This document shows, piece by piece, positions 25,402 through 38,941 of a stretch of 64,000 bases of DNA. The translations under genes and the position numbers were made by a program. The DNA lies in assembly GCA_027186245.1 (NCBI GenBank), contig CP114483.1:2924001-2988000 (forward strand). Direction: 5' to 3'. Every line of letters begins with the position of its first letter. Position 1 is the stretch's first letter. Under the pieces are notes generated by a model, which saw only the letters and a list, made by a program, of their open reading frames with translations, did no database searches and was not told the origin of the DNA. Source of the DNA: Coriaria nepalensis (lineage: Eukaryota; Streptophyta; Magnoliopsida; Cucurbitales; Coriariaceae).

Positions 25402-27072
25402 TTAATGATCATGAGCTCCGTGCAGGCGTTGGACGAGCAACTTAGATGAAGAAATGGTTCCAAGTGCTGCAAGAAGAGAGCCAATTGCAATGAAGAACAA
25501 GTTCATAACTAGAACTGATCTTGAAATTTGATCCCTACAAATCTTGGCGTAGAAGGCACATGGAAAGACGACGCAAATACAAATGCTAACGAGGGAGCCG
25601 GTGAGGCTGAGAACATGTTCGAAATACGGAATGGATAGGGCGAGAGCAAGGATCATGATGAGTAGAATGGATCCGACACTACCTCGGATGAACATCTTTG
25701 CCTTGGAGCTCATGGAATGGGGAAGCATGTTGTGCTCGAGGTGGATAGCAAAGGGTGCAAATTCTAGTGCGTATTTGGTCATTGGTGTTAGCACTGTGGC
25801 CCATAAAGCAATCTTTGTGACAATTAGATGGGGAGGCATGCTTAGAGTGATTTGAGGATTCACTTGCTGTCCAAACATTTTGGCACCCATGAAAGCTAGT
25901 GTTGTATATAGTGTTGTCACCAACGCAAAGCTCACGATCGTCACCTGATCATCGAATTCACCAATTCAGGAACGGTTTGATAAAAACGTCAACAATTGAA
26001 TATGCGAAAAATGACATCCATTACCAATATCATTTATAATTGATAGGAAACATATTTCGTAATTCTTACCTTCGTAAACTTTGAAGGGTCCTTCATGGCC
26101 TTGGATATATTGGGGAACACTATATGTCCAGCATAACTAAACATATAAAGGCCAGAAACGGTAGGAATGTTAGAAATCTTAAGGATAGGGATCTTCTGGT
26201 TAGATTTGATTCCGCCAAAGATGGCGGTACATGCCACCGATATGAAAATGAGCAGTGACATGAGAATCCCACCAGAAGAAAGGAAAGAGATAGAAGACAG
26301 ATTTCTGAGCCATAAACTAGGCAGAGCTATCAAAATAGCCAAAGTAGTCAAAAGTTGTGATGACGATAGACCGGCTCCCGGAATCCGGATTTGTGTGCCA
26401 GCAAACACTCTAGTCAAGTTGTCATGAAGGGAGATGGTGTAGGAGACAAGGGCCATGAAGATTTCCAGGTAGATGAAAGTCGAGGCTATCACTCTTCCTT
26501 TGATTCCAAATGCATGCTCTCCGATATCACTATAGCTTCTTGACTTTGGATTCTTGTCAAGACATTTTCCCAATAGATGAGAAGTGTACGCACATAATAT
26601 GCCAAGCCCTACAAGTAGAAATGCCGAACTCCATCCCCCGGATTCCAACGCGTATGGAGTCGATAGCTGCCCTAGACCTATATCAAATCATTAGGAAACA
26701 TGTGTGTAAGCTGTTAGAAAACCAACCATTAAGTAAAGTGGTAATGAATATTTCGAAAGAAAGGAGGGTTAATTAAGCACCTATAAGCATTCCAACCATA
26801 TTGATGACTGCATGAGCAAAAGAACAAGTGTGAGCAGGTGGTTGATCAATATGTAGGTCGATTTTTTCACTCTTTCGGTTGCGATCGCCATGATCCTCAT
26901 AACCATCTATACTTTTTCCACACTTGCATGGTTTGCTTTCCTCCATGCAAAATTCACATGAGATCAGTACTCCCTGGAGAGCCAGGTTCTTAGCATGCAC
27001 GCTTTCGCTCACAACTTGATTGTGGCGGCCGGACAATTTCGATCTCAATGCCTCCCATATTTCGCTCAACAT
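25402..27072 (-). CDS. AVT1-type (AVT1H-like) amino acid transporter, 480 aa
   Basis: Member of the AAAP amino acid/auxin permease superfamily, AVT1 branch, whose yeast and plant members move neutral amino acids, mostly at the vacuolar membrane. Three exons, 27072-26781, 26677-26070 and 25944-25402, sum to 481 codons with the stop. A hydrophilic N-terminus of about 80 residues, with a Cys cluster (CKCGKS), precedes the first membrane helix (FAHAVINMVGMLIGLGQLST). About ten to eleven hydrophobic segments follow, including SAFLLVGLGILCAYTSHLL and GLYMFSYAGHIVFPN. The protein ends in a hydrophobic segment and short tail (HGAHDH). The assignment to AVT1H rests on recalled similarity. Confidence 0.9.
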
Positions 27073-29398
27073 TTTTTAATTTGCTCAACAAGTAGTACTA
27101 ATGCAAACAGCTAGCCAGATACGATGTATAGCTAGATGGGCTTAACTCAAAGGGTGAGGAAAATGAATCTATTTATAGGCAAAGTGAATGAATAACTAGA
27201 AGGATACTTGCTAGCTAGCAATATAGTAAATAATTAGAATCGTAGGACTTGTGGTTAAAAGTGGACGAGTGATATAAAAGTACATAGAAGGGCAGGCAAT
27301 CGGTACGCGTAGTTTTAATGTCCATTTGTAAGAATCTTACAAATTATAAGATGATGCTCTTGTCACTAGATGGTGTTTGAGATGATGTATATCTCCACAT
27401 TGTGTAACTGTAGCTGAACTATAGTTCTCCCCATTTGTTTTAGTTCATAATTAGATGTTTCTAGTGCTCATGGAATCTAATTAAGTGTTCGACAAATTAC
27501 AAAACTCAAATTGAGTCGATCTGTCGAGTACTAATCGTATTAAAATCATACACTTCCTAATAAAAATATACTTGTAGCTTAGGAAAAAAAAAAAGATATT
27601 AATAATCATTTAGATTAATAATTATTATATTTTAGTCGAATAATCATCATAATTCCTGAAATAATAGAAATCTCAAAATCGAGTCACGAGATGAGTTATA
27701 TACTACTAGATATCTACGATGGGAGGATTTTTTTTAGGTACGTAGAAGAAGTTGTCTAATTAGTGCATATCCATATATATATAAGGAATAAGATGACGCA
27801 TATGATCCTGTAATGCAATTCGTTAAGTTGAAAATTAACTAGTTGTAACGATACCCACATGAAAGATATGCATACAACTTTATGATTAATTAGGTTCCAT
27901 ATGATGATATATATATATATATATGGGGGTTGGCCGGTTGGGGACAATTGGCAAGGAAATGTGGAAGGATTCAGGTACACGAATGTATTATACTCTTAAT
28001 TCAGTTATTCCCATGATGACATGATGTGTTTGTTCTTCTCTTTCGGCACATGAAGGTTGAGAATTCCCTAAAACCAGTACTTGGTGGAAAATGATGCCAA
28101 AACAGACAACCCCCTCTTGTCCTCATGACAAAAATTTAGATACTGATTCATGACAGAATATGTTCGGGTTGAGGATTAATGTGACAGGACAGTAACTGTA
28201 TCCAATTTATTTGATGCTAATTTACAGAATCTTATGCCGCTGGGCTGATGATAATGTACATTTTCCCATGTGGGTGTAAGCTGTAATTAGTCCAATTGAT
28301 GGGAATATGATCTGCATGCAAAATTTGCATATATATCTACTGATGAAGAATGTAATAAGATATTGTACCATGCAAAATTGGACATAAATTAATAAATGAA
28401 CCTAAACAAAGATTAAAGGGGCTCGGTTATATACTGAATTCTCAAAACTTATACTCCCCGAAATGCCGTTTTTATAGAGAATTTTAGTGACGGATGAATT
28501 GAATATGTCTCCTCTTTTTTGTATTATATTCTTAAATTAGGATATCGAGTTTATGCAGATAAGATATACACAGCACATGGGCAGGCAATAGCCATGCATG
28601 CATAAAGGATAATGATTTCTAAAACTATAGAAACAAAAACAGCAACTTAGTTTAATATACAGTTGGTATAATATCAATCATTGATTATTTTCTTCAATCT
28701 CAGGAATTCGAATTATTCAAACTGAATCCTAAAAAGGAACCACACAAGGGAAGAAGCATACACAAAGCTGACAAATGAATTCAATCTTTATGTTTTATGC
28801 CTGTCCATCCCAGACCCAGTCAACAGATTACCGTAGGCCAGGAATTGAAGAAAATGCCAAATTTATTATTACACCACCATATATATACCCATCCCTGCCA
28901 ATCGTGCATATTTTTCATTCTATGCAATCTTTCCTGTGTGCTAAAAAACTGAATCCAGAAGTACTTTTCGAAATACAACTCCCGAGTATTTGCTACGTAC
29001 GAGCAGGCACATCTTCTGTCACAAATCATCTAGTAATACTCTACATAAAATTTTCGCATCACATAAACTCAGGAAGGACACTGCCTTGGAAGATCTTAAT
29101 GGAAACTTGACATCTATAAATCTCCCTTGTGGGAAATTAAATGAAAATATAGTAAGCAGTCGTTTGGTTCAACTTGTTCCTCTTTAGGATCTTCTTCCAT
29201 TTTAGGTATATTGTTAACGCATAGTTCCTTTCTCCCACCGCCACTTCTTTGAAATTCCGATGCCCGTCGACATTATACTTTAGATCCTTTCCACTTAAGG
29301 TTCAATTGGAAGCCGAAAATCTCTCTAGGATATGTATATTCAGGGTGAGAGTTTTCATGGTCATAGAACAGAATGGGTATAATGGAGAATAGAGTTAA
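27073..29398. other. Spacer between AVT1 and COG1
   Basis: Both flanking genes are on the minus strand, so this holds the AVT1 promoter and the COG1 3' region. It has a short (TA)n run at 27907-27924 and ordinary AT-rich sequence. ORFs here look accidental. Confidence 0.5.
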
Positions 29399-32300
29399 CT
29401 AAGTGTCTGATCTAGAGGCAGTGAAGGAAGAGAGAAGACCTGCAGCATGTGCAGGTAAAATGTCACCAAATGTAGACATGGCAGCTGCTGATCTATCCTT
29501 GAATATGCCAACTTGCCCATCTGTCAGCATGGATCCAAGTTTTAGTGTGCTCTCCCCAAACCTGCTACCAACCTGTAACTCACAAAAAGAAAAAAAGGGT
29601 CCATATATATATATATCAACGTTGTCAAAATGGGCTAAGATTTTTGGTTAGAAGGAAGATATATTGCAGGCAGGGGAAAAAGGGTGATGAGTGTTTTAGA
29701 AGGTGAAAAAATCAAGTGAATGATTAAAAAAAAAATCATGACATTTTTTTTAGTATGAATGATGAAAATAATATATTCTCAAATTGATATGCAAGAAGCT
29801 CCTTGATGAGATCATCATAAACTCCAAATATATTGAGCAAAATTTAACTACTTATACATGAGCCAGGCTTGAAGAATCGTGTAAGAGAGGGTGGGGTATA
29901 GAATCTAGAGTGATATTAAAGATTGATTACATAAGAAAGAATAGGCACTCTTACCTGCATGAAAGATTTTAATAGTGGTGATGCTACCCTGAAACTGGAG
30001 TTGTCATCCAGCACATCCTTTTGGGAAAGCTCTCCATTTGTAAAAGCCTTCCAAGAACTTGAAGGCATACCATCTGAAGATATTGGAATACTTGTCTTTG
30101 GAGCTCCTCTAGAAGACAATGCTGGAGCACTGGATAGGGAGTAACTTAAGGTCAGAAACAAATTTTTACATCATTATCTATCATACTAGATTTAAACCCA
30201 ATGAAGTTTTAAACTCTAAACCAAAGAAACACTAATAATTGGTACAGGCTCATCAGTAGTTTAAGGTAAGAAAAGTTAGCTCCTCGCTTTAGGTTCATGA
30301 AATGACAGCCAAATAATACTTGAGGTGTTTACACACATCAAAGGCCTAATTTATACATGGAAACAATTCTCCATTTTATATATTAAAAGGATGCCTCAAA
30401 ACCCTGCTTTTCAGAAAAGTAAAGGAAAAAAAAAGAACAAAAAAAAAAAAAAACATGATACTACCATATCAAATGAGTATTGATCAGTTAGAAGATTATT
30501 TACCTGATGGGAAGGTATTTAAAACGAGGCACCGTTGAACATCTCATGATATTAGACTCGGAACTAGTAGGGAGTTTTTGTACAGTATCTGTGTACATTC
30601 TTTTAAGTTGTACAAAGAATCCAAAGAGGACAGCATGACGCAGGTATGACTGCCTTTCATTCTCCCAAAGATACGGCTCATACCTAAAACAAGTTACAAA
30701 TGTTATCAAACAAAAAGATATGAATGCTTTATTAGTTGAAGTGTGAATGCCAGAAGAATGCAAGTAAGAAAACTGTTTTGACTTAAATTTGGATTGTGAG
30801 AATTTGAAAACTGTGAACTTTATAGACCACACAATTCAAAAGAAATGTGAACAATAAGTTACTAAACTTACGTAAGCCAGTCTATGGGATCAAGCCTTTG
30901 TGAAAGCCGAGTTGTTAAGCCATTCAAACGCTCTCTTATGGCTGATTTTGTCTCACTCATATCTGGCTTCCGTCTGAAGGGAAACTTTGCCCTGGGATAT
31001 CTAGACAACTCCTCATCTGGACTGGCATCCCCTCCAGCTAGAACGTCGGCAGCAAATCTAATATCTAACAGAACCTGCAAAGCTCCTTTTTCTGACAATG
31101 CAGGGTCCCCTGCTTCTCGAGTAGAAATAAAGTCACTATAGATACTAATGACCTGCAGGGACATTTCACAACTGAATAAATTGAAAGAAAACATATCTAC
31201 AGAGATACACTCGTGGATATACATAAGCACCTTTTCCTTTTTACATGTGCATATATAAAAGGGAAGTAGACAAACAAGTACCTTCTCTATTAATGTTGAT
31301 GCAAACTTTTGCAAGATTGTTTTGTCGATTACATGACCTCCAAACCTATGAATTTCCCTGCATGCTTGGAATAAAAATGAGACAACATATAGAGAAGGCA
31401 ATGATGGGAGAGCTATTTTCATTTCTGATTGACCCTCTTCCGATAGTTCTTGCTTGACTACTGTCTCCTCCCAGCCCTGCCAAATAACGATGCAAATAAC
31501 ACATCGAGGAAAAATAAGAAAAACCAAAAGTTAATTTAGTGTAAAAGTTAACATTAATGCATCAGGAAAATAACACATAAAAAATGCTTTGGTTATGCCC
31601 ACTTGTTCTCCATTTCACATGAGGTGTGGCATTCTAAATCTCTTAATTAAATTTGTGAAAATCCTAAAGTCAGAAGAATGTGAAAAAAGGTCATTTCGGA
31701 TTTACATGTACAAGCATACAGGAAGAGTAGATGATAACAATGAAAACAAGAAAAGAAAAAAAAAATTCCAGCAAACACCACTTACCCTCAACAGAGTTGT
31801 AGATGATAATGCATCATCTTGATTAAGATCCTGAGAGAGAATGGAAGAGAGCTCATTAGACAGCCATGATATCCATAAGCCATAGGACTTAATGCAAAGA
31901 TCTCGAGTAACTCTGTCAAGTTCTTCGAGTTTCGGGCTAGCACTTTCATTAGCTCCAAGCAACACAGCTGTAGCCAATGAAGTTTGTTTTCTACGGCCAA
32001 TCGATTGCCTTCCTGGGGACCTATCAGCAACAGGAGAATCAGTGACACCTCTTGATTGCCTCAAAACTGATGGTAGCTTATCAGAAATTGTGGAGAAATT
32101 TCCATTTATCCAAAATCTGGGGGAGCCAAGTATCACTGGAATGTGCCTGGAGTGATTTTGGAATGCAAACAAGAGTCGCCCAATGAAAAGGGCTCTCTCC
32201 ACTAGTATAGCAGGAGGCACAGTCTGACTGTCATTGTTGACGTTTTCAATTGCAGTGGATAGAATATTAAACTGTTTCTCTAATTCCATTAATATGGTTG

Positions 32301-33972
32301 AAATGCCTTCATAACACTTACCTTGTAGATGTGGCGCAAGATCCTTTAACCTTATGGCTGCCTTTGGAGATTCCAAGAAACTCACAACATCTTGAAGAAC
32401 GCTCTGACAGCAACTGTCCACTTCATCTCTGATCCTACTGACTTCAGGACCGAAATAAGAATTAAGACAATTCTGGAAATCATTGTCTTCCAACGATACC
32501 TTTGTTCCTGAATTCGGACCGGCTTTCTTTACACCAGACTCTATAAACCAGACCCAACCACCTATAGAATGTAGGTTAGAGTAACCCTTGAAATCGATCT
32601 TTTCCCCTAACATATCCCCAATCAGAAGAACCGAGTCTGCAACATTCACAGCTCTAGTCAGATCCTCAAATCTTGAGTCAATGATTACTTTCATCCTCCA
32701 AACAAAAGCATCTTCAAATATCTCATCCCACAGATCCAAATTATCATCCAAAACAAGCTCTCTCATTCTACTCCAAGGCAACTCAATCTCAGAGCCAAAA
32801 ACACTTTTGAGCCAGTCCAAGCTACCTTCCAGCACCTCCTTACTTTCCATGGTCTCTCTTATCAATTTCTCGGCAGAAGCAAGCTCTTGGCCATTTTTTA
32901 TGGCATTGATTAGATATCTTCCTTTAATCTTATTAATAATCTCTCCGCCACAGTCCCTCAACCATCTTGAACAATTCTTAGCTACGTGATCTTTATCAAA
33001 AATGACCATGACAGACTCCAACTTATCCCTAAATGACTTCCATAGCTTAACTTCCTCATCTGGATTAGGAATTCCGCCAAACAATTGGGAAGCAGGAGGT
33101 GATCTCAGTATAATTTGGTAAAACAGAGGCATATCGTTTAAAACTTGTAAGAACAACTGACCCACCTGACCTACACTTACCTGGATTATGCTCAGAACCT
33201 CACAGAACACGGAAACCACAGCGGAGGAACTGGCCTTAGAATCGCAGGTCCCTAATTTCTGCAAAATCCAAGACTTCCTCGTGCTGAGGAACAAACTCAA
33301 AATCTCCAGAGGATCTAGCTCATCGATCACAGCAACAGCAGCCAAAGCATCCGCATAAGCTCCGATCCCAAGTCCACGATCAAGCAGCCTGTCACGACTG
33401 CGTTGGGAAATCTGAGCTTTAAAAGTCTGAACAATCTGGCACTGATGCTGAAGCAGAGGGAAATTGGACAAGAAGTTGCGATCTGCATCGCCATTGTGAA
33501 CAGTCAACGCCTGCTGAAATTGTTTCGCTCGAATATAGCGAGTAGCGGCTTCTAGAAACATTGACTCGTCGAGGCAGGCCCAGATGTCCTCAGGAGTATC
33601 GACAAGATACTTGATCCGAGAAGCGATAGCGTAGAGAGTGGAACGCGCGGGGTTAGGGGAAGGCAGAAGAGGAACGGTGCCGCCATCGCCTGAGGAGGAG
33701 GAGAGGGAGCGAATAGAATCGTAGATTGAAGAAATATTGGAGGAGATGGAAATGGAGGAAGACTTCATGCGGACAATGGAATCGGCTGAGTCGATGAGAT
33801 CTCGATACCTAGTGCCGACGAGTTGCCGGAGCTCCTCCTGCTTCGACTGGATCTGAGCGCGCGTATTGGACTCCACATTTCTGATTTCAGAAATCGGTTT
33901 GGTCCGGAACAGCGATTCGGCATCTCGGTATCCGCCTCCGCCATCCGGAGAGGGAGCTGAAAGCACTCCCAT
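29399..33972 (-). CDS. COG1: Conserved oligomeric Golgi complex subunit 1 (COG1), 1063 aa
   Basis: COG1 belongs to lobe A of the eight-subunit COG tether that captures vesicles for retrograde transport within the Golgi. Six exons: 33972-31786 (729 codons), 31476-31282, 31152-30872, 30683-30504, 30129-29955 and 29572-29399, totalling 1064 codons with the stop. The N-terminus carries the Vps51/Vps67-like region ([40 protein letters not shown]). Later landmarks are [20 protein letters not shown] and, near the end, [20 protein letters not shown]. Length is close to the plant family norm of roughly 1060-1070. The ATG at 33972 is followed directly by the conserved [19 protein letters not shown] start. 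No damage seen. Confidence 0.95.
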
Positions 33973-34060
33973 AGCTATAGCCTTTTCTTCTCTCTGTTTG
34001 GTCCAAATAGTAATTAAATCAAGAAGATGTGAGAAATGGCTATGGCGTCTGGAAATGACG

Positions 34061-34086
34061 GAAGAAGAAGAAGAAGAAGAAGAAGA
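34061..34086. repeat. (GAA)n microsatellite upstream of COG1
   Basis: About eight GAA units, roughly 90 bp 5' of the COG1 ATG on the opposite strand. Plausibly within the 5' UTR or core promoter as a TTC-rich tract. Confidence 0.85.
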
Positions 34087-34441
34087 TAACAGTTTTTTAC
34101 CTTCTTGCTTCGGAATTACTTTTTCTTTAATTAATTACTGCGGACCAACTTTTTTAGTATTAAACTGAGTAAATCTAAAATAATTTAAACTGTTTATAAC
34201 ATAATTATTATTTTTTATTATTTTATGAATAAATAAATATTTTAAGTATTTTTCTTTTCCGTTTATTATTAATATTTTTTTCTTCCATGAGCGGCATTAT
34301 AACCAAAAGATATATAGCCTGAGATGTCACTAATAATATGCAATATTTTGAAATGAAATGGGTGGAATAGTATTGAATTATAGGCATTTCATGCATCAAC
34401 AAGAACTTGAAAATATGACACACTTTCTCCTACTGCGAGTA

Positions 34442-34489
34442 GCTCAAGAGCCCGGCTCAAGAGCCCAGCTCAAGAGCCCGGCTCAAGAG
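34442..34489. repeat. 13-bp tandem repeat at the HEXO3 pseudogene 3' end
   Basis: The unit gctcaagagcccg starts at 34442, 34455, 34468 and 34481 (last copy partial). It overlaps the position where beta-hexosaminidase 3 should encode its final Cys-containing residues; the repeat supplies a premature TGA just after PLEPGS. Confidence 0.9.
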
Positions 34490-36508
34490 GTACTTGCCGG
34501 CCTAGACCAGCAAGAGGGGCAGCAGCAACACCTCTCTGATTAAGCAAACACCTGAAGTGAGCCAGCCTACCTGTAACCTGTCTCATATTTAGCCAGCCGG
34601 TCACAAGGTGTCCAGAGCCGCTCAGCCGCTGCAGCAGCTCCAGACCAAATAGTCTGTTCAATATCCGAAGCATCAATGTGTTCGCCCCCACAGGCACCCT
34701 TCACCCCCTAGAACCAGCTTTTGCTGTTCCCGATTTGAAATATCCAAAAGGGGCTCGTTCATGTAGAACATCTACCATGGAGCATCTATGTGGTCTAAGT
34801 ACCACTTGTCCTGGTTGCTCACTATGCACCTTAGCCCGGCCGCTACTACTTGTGGGGCCACACCGCCTCCGAGCCCGTAAGTGGGTACCCGTCAGGTCAT
34901 GTTCCATTCCTTTACTTTTCAGCCTGTAAGGTCATGCACCTTAGCTTGCTTTTTTATATGCATGTGTACATAGAATTTGATAAGGTAGCATGTACACTCA
35001 AGTTTCCGGAACAAAATTTTATGAGAAAAAAGACTTAGATTGTTACCATTTACTTATTCAAGGATTCTCTGTCCAGAAACCTGTAAGTAAAGTTGACATT
35101 GTATGTAATTTATCATCAGATTACGGCCTTTCCAGTGCATATATGGTGTAAGGAGTTAATCCATGTCCCCTTATATAGAATGCCAGATGATAGGAAAGCA
35201 GTATCCAAGTTGTTGAACTTACTTGTGTTAACTTCATCCCCACCCAAGTGGACAAATTTAAATTTAAAGATCTTACTGAAATCTGAAACATGAATGATCC
35301 AATAAGCATATTAAAAAATTCGAACTGTGCACGCAGTTGTATAACCCGATAAAGATCGTAATATTACTATCTGAAAGAATTCTGTGTATAACCTTAAAGG
35401 TGAATTGACATCAAGCGGCTCCTTACAGTCCTTTGACGGCCGGAAGGAAGGATAAAAAGTACATTTTTCAACATAATGTAACATGATTACAATGATGAAG
35501 CATGTCCCGGAACATCGATCTCAGCCAATACCTTAACTCCCTGCCGTTGTGCATAACCAAGGGGAACAAAAACATAAATAAATAAGAAATATATGTAGGG
35601 AATGTAAGGGGTAAGAAGAGGAGAGGAGAAGTCAGTTACTCCACAATTTCAGCCGCATCAGCAAATTGAACAAGCACCATCCCATAGTTTCGGATAAGAA
35701 GGAATCTCTAAAGGGAAAGACTGTGTATCTACAATGTGCCAGTGTAACACATTCTGCCACAAAAAAGGTAAGAAGACATTGTAATAATTGCACATATTGC
35801 AGAAAAATGCATTCATCAGTACAGCCAGCATGCTTTAACTTCATATAATGATTCTATTACTATACCTGCTTTGCGTATGTTACTGAATCAATCACTTTCT
35901 TTATAACGGGTAATGGCAGATAATGCCGGGATGTATCTGCATAAATTCTGTCACATGTTAGTACAATCCATTATTTAACCCATTAACATGAACTTCTTTA
36001 GGCAGTATATCATGTTTGCCTATTAAAAGGCCTCAAAAGAAGAATCTTGGCACATTGTATGACTCATCTACACCATACTTCAACTGCACAGCAAATGAAA
36101 ATTTCCCCCCCATAAACCAAAATTTGCACATGGTAGGACTGAATAAAACAAATAAAAACCAAGCAGAAACTAATATGGCCGGTGCATTATTATTAGTTAT
36201 TACCTCAGCAGAGGGGGAACATGTAGACCCAGAAGCAGAGAAGAAGAATCAAAATGGGAGAAATTGGAATCAACGACGTTGGCCCATCTGACAAGATCAA
36301 GCATCCTAGAAAAGGCATCGTTCAGAATCCCAGACCCATCATTAAATTTGGAACCTTCAGTGTTGAGCTTGAAATCCCTGCTCCAATAAAGAAACATATG
36401 GGCATGACTCACTGATTCTCTCATATATTCACTGGTTCCTTGTATAAGAAGGAGAAGAAGCAGTACTTGAATGAAGAAGAAGCAGCAGCAGCTATTGGAT
36501 GATGCCAT
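34465..36508 (-). pseudogene. HEXO3: Decayed beta-hexosaminidase 3-like gene (glycoside hydrolase 20)
   Basis: HEXO3 is a cell-surface/apoplastic beta-N-acetylhexosaminidase that trims N-glycans. Recognisable pieces in correct order are: signal peptide and RDFKLNTEGSKF, 36508-36207; TSRHYLPLPVIKKVIDSVTY, 35936-35866; NVLHWHIVDTQSFPLEIPSY, 35753-35640; VLAEIDVPGHASS, about 35545-35490; KIFKFKFVHLGGDEVNT (the catalytic DE pair), about 35284-35226; WYLDHIDAPW and the region up to PLEPGS, about 34860-34465. The gene is dead. The exons for about residues 130-200 and the stretch between the GGDEV exon and WYLDH are missing, a stop follows DAPW, a frameshift lies before QVTGRLAHFRCLLN, and the C-terminal Cys codon is lost to a 13-bp repeat. 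Confidence 0.88.
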
Positions 36509-37392
36509 TTTTGTGCTTCCCATCCCAAACAAGCTCGTGATAAAACATGGGAAGTGGGTCGAAGGAGCTTACAGACTATACAGCTGAGAGGTGGTAAGTA
36601 AATAGTGGGTTTGGTTTCTTCAAACCCGTGTTTTACGTGAAATTCGTAGCGGATCGGAACCTCTTAAGTTGAACTATTTTGCCGTGTCATCCTTATGGTT
36701 CGTTAAAATTTATTTTATTTTCATGGTGGATTATATTTTGATATTTATTCTATAAAATAAAAAAGATTTATTTTTTAATTATTTAAAATAATAAAAATTG
36801 ATTTATCTCATATTTAAAAATTAATAATATCTAGAATTAAAAATATATATATAAATTTAATTCTCATTTTTAATATTTTATTTATTTATAATTTTAATTA
36901 TTTTTATTTTATTTATTCTCATTTTATTCATAAATTAAAACTAAATGAATAATTAAATTAATCGTTTAGAGCTTTAGATATGTTGGTTTAAAAACTAACC
37001 GGTCACGGAGCCTAAATTAAAAATAATTATATCTTATTATTAATTTAATTTAATTTATAAGTAAAATAAAATAAAATATTTATTTTTATAAATTGAATAT
37101 TTTAAAAATAATAAATTAATTATATCTTATTCATAATTTAATGAGAATATAAGGATTTAAAGAATTTTATTATTTTAAATTCAAAAAATAATGAAGTGGT
37201 ATGAAAAAATTATTTTTTCTAAAATGAAAAATATATATTTTTTATTTATCTCAATATAATGTCTTCAATAATAATATTTTAATCATTTATTTATATAAAA
37301 TATTTTATATATTTTATAAATTTTATTATTATTTTCAATAAATATTATTTTTCTTTTTTATTTATATTTATATTTTTTATATAATTAAGTAA

Positions 37393-37395
<3 letters not shown>

Positions 37396-37425
<30 letters not shown>
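37396..37425. repeat. (TA)n microsatellite
   Basis: About 15 TA units inside the AT-rich spacer. Confidence 0.9.
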
Positions 37426-37428
<3 letters not shown>

Positions 37429-37670
37429 ATCGAATCGAACCAAATGTAATTTATAAATAGTATCAAGTAAGGACGGCAACGCCTACTGTTTATTTCTTAA
37501 TTTTCTTCTTGTTGTTTGACGACGTGTAGTCATACCAGTAGAGTGATGTGTCGTCCAACATATAGCTAATCGACAAGAAGTGTTTTACGCGTTTTTTCCC
37601 TTGCGCTTCACCTATGAGAACGCTCTATAAGATGATACAAAACGCGTGGCATTATTTCATTTTCGCCACA

Positions 37671-37725
37671 ATTTTATTTTTATTTTCATTTTTATTTTTA
37701 TTTTTATTTTTATTTTTATTTTTAT
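37671..37725. repeat. (TTTTTA)n hexanucleotide repeat
   Basis: Roughly nine units with slight variation (one TTTTCA). Confidence 0.9.
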
Positions 37726-37808
37726 GTATTTATGCTTCGAAATTTTTTGTAGTCGGATCTAAATGCAATTCGAGATCAATTTGACTGAGTCAAATTTAAG
37801 AATTGATG

Positions 37809-37852
37809 CACTAACACTAACACTAACACTAACACTAACACTCACACTAACA
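37809..37852. repeat. (CACTAA)n hexanucleotide repeat
   Basis: Seven six-base units, one changed to CACTCA. The hexamer resembles but is not the plant telomere repeat. Confidence 0.9.
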
Positions 37853-38941
37853 ATGGTGCATGGAGAGAATGACAGGTGGGCCCACATTAACGAATACAAA
37901 AGCTTTAGAGTGTAAATTGGAAAACAACATCACCAATAGGCAATATAGCCTTCTTTCTTGGCACAAAAAAGGAGAGAGAAAAGTAAGTCCAATAAAAAAA
38001 GAAAAAAAAAAGGGATGCCATCTTTTTTGGGCCAAAAAAAATTTACCATATAAGGTTAAGTGAGAAAAGTGAATAAAAAATTATTCGGTATAATTTGGGG
38101 GGTTAAAACATAATATTAATAAAAATATTGATAGGCCGAATTAATTTATTAATGTATAAAATAAATAAATAAATCATGAAAAAGTAAAAATTGTTTCTTA
38201 ATGGTGAGTGCTCAGCTTTAGATCATGATATGCGATGACCAATTATCCGGCAAAGTAACAAAGTCTTCATGTTCTCTCTCTCTCTCTTTCCAGTCAAAAT
38301 GGTCGATTCCTTTTACCAGTTAATATAACGTATACGGTAACTGATTAAGCTCTGAATTTTCAAACCCCAAAAAACGCGACTTTCTTTTTCCTTTATTTGG
38401 ACTTTTGTGACCTTTGTGCCTTTTGGGTTTGCGGTGTGAAAAAGTAGAAGAAGGAGAAGACTTGCACCAACAAAAGGGTAGTCTTGGTGCCGAGAAATGA
38501 AAGAACACACCTCAAAGGATGTTTCCTAGCGGATTCATGAGTTCCCTGCTGTTTCGTGAATAAGCTCTCTCTTATATTGTTGTTCTTCTTCTTCTCGCTC
38601 TATTTCTCTGTCTTCACATTCTTTAAGCTCATTTCAGGTGTGGCTGAGCTTTTTTCTCATCTGGGTACGCCCTCAATTCTATGATAAGGATTTTTTTTTT
38701 TTTTTAATCTTGATTTTCATGGGTTTTTGTTGAATCTTTGGTTGTCTTTCTGCAAAACTTGGAAATAGATTTTGCCTGCTTTGAGTTGTTGGTGTTGGTT
38801 TTCCTGTGGAACTTGATGTTTACAGCTTGAGATACTGAGTTCATTTTCTTGAATTTTCTACCATCAAGTAGAAAATTATGTGATCTGCTCACTTAAAAGG
38901 AGAGAACTTCAATTTAGCCCATTTTTCCAAGTTCTTCTCTA

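Larger units (their letters stand above)
36600..38941. other. AT-rich spacer and BIR1 5' leader
   Basis: Positions 36700-37440 are extremely AT-rich. Three simple repeats are listed separately. The last 400 bp (38540-38941) are pyrimidine-rich with several stops and probably form the 5' UTR of the receptor kinase gene. No gene seen. Confidence 0.55.

Noticed and set aside
28775..29187. Plus-strand ORFs 3' of COG1
   Set aside because: No recognisable motif, no splice or start context, and mixed composition typical of spacer.
31892..32989. Plus-strand ORFs within COG1 exon 1
   Set aside because: Shadow frames of a long, well-conserved coding exon.
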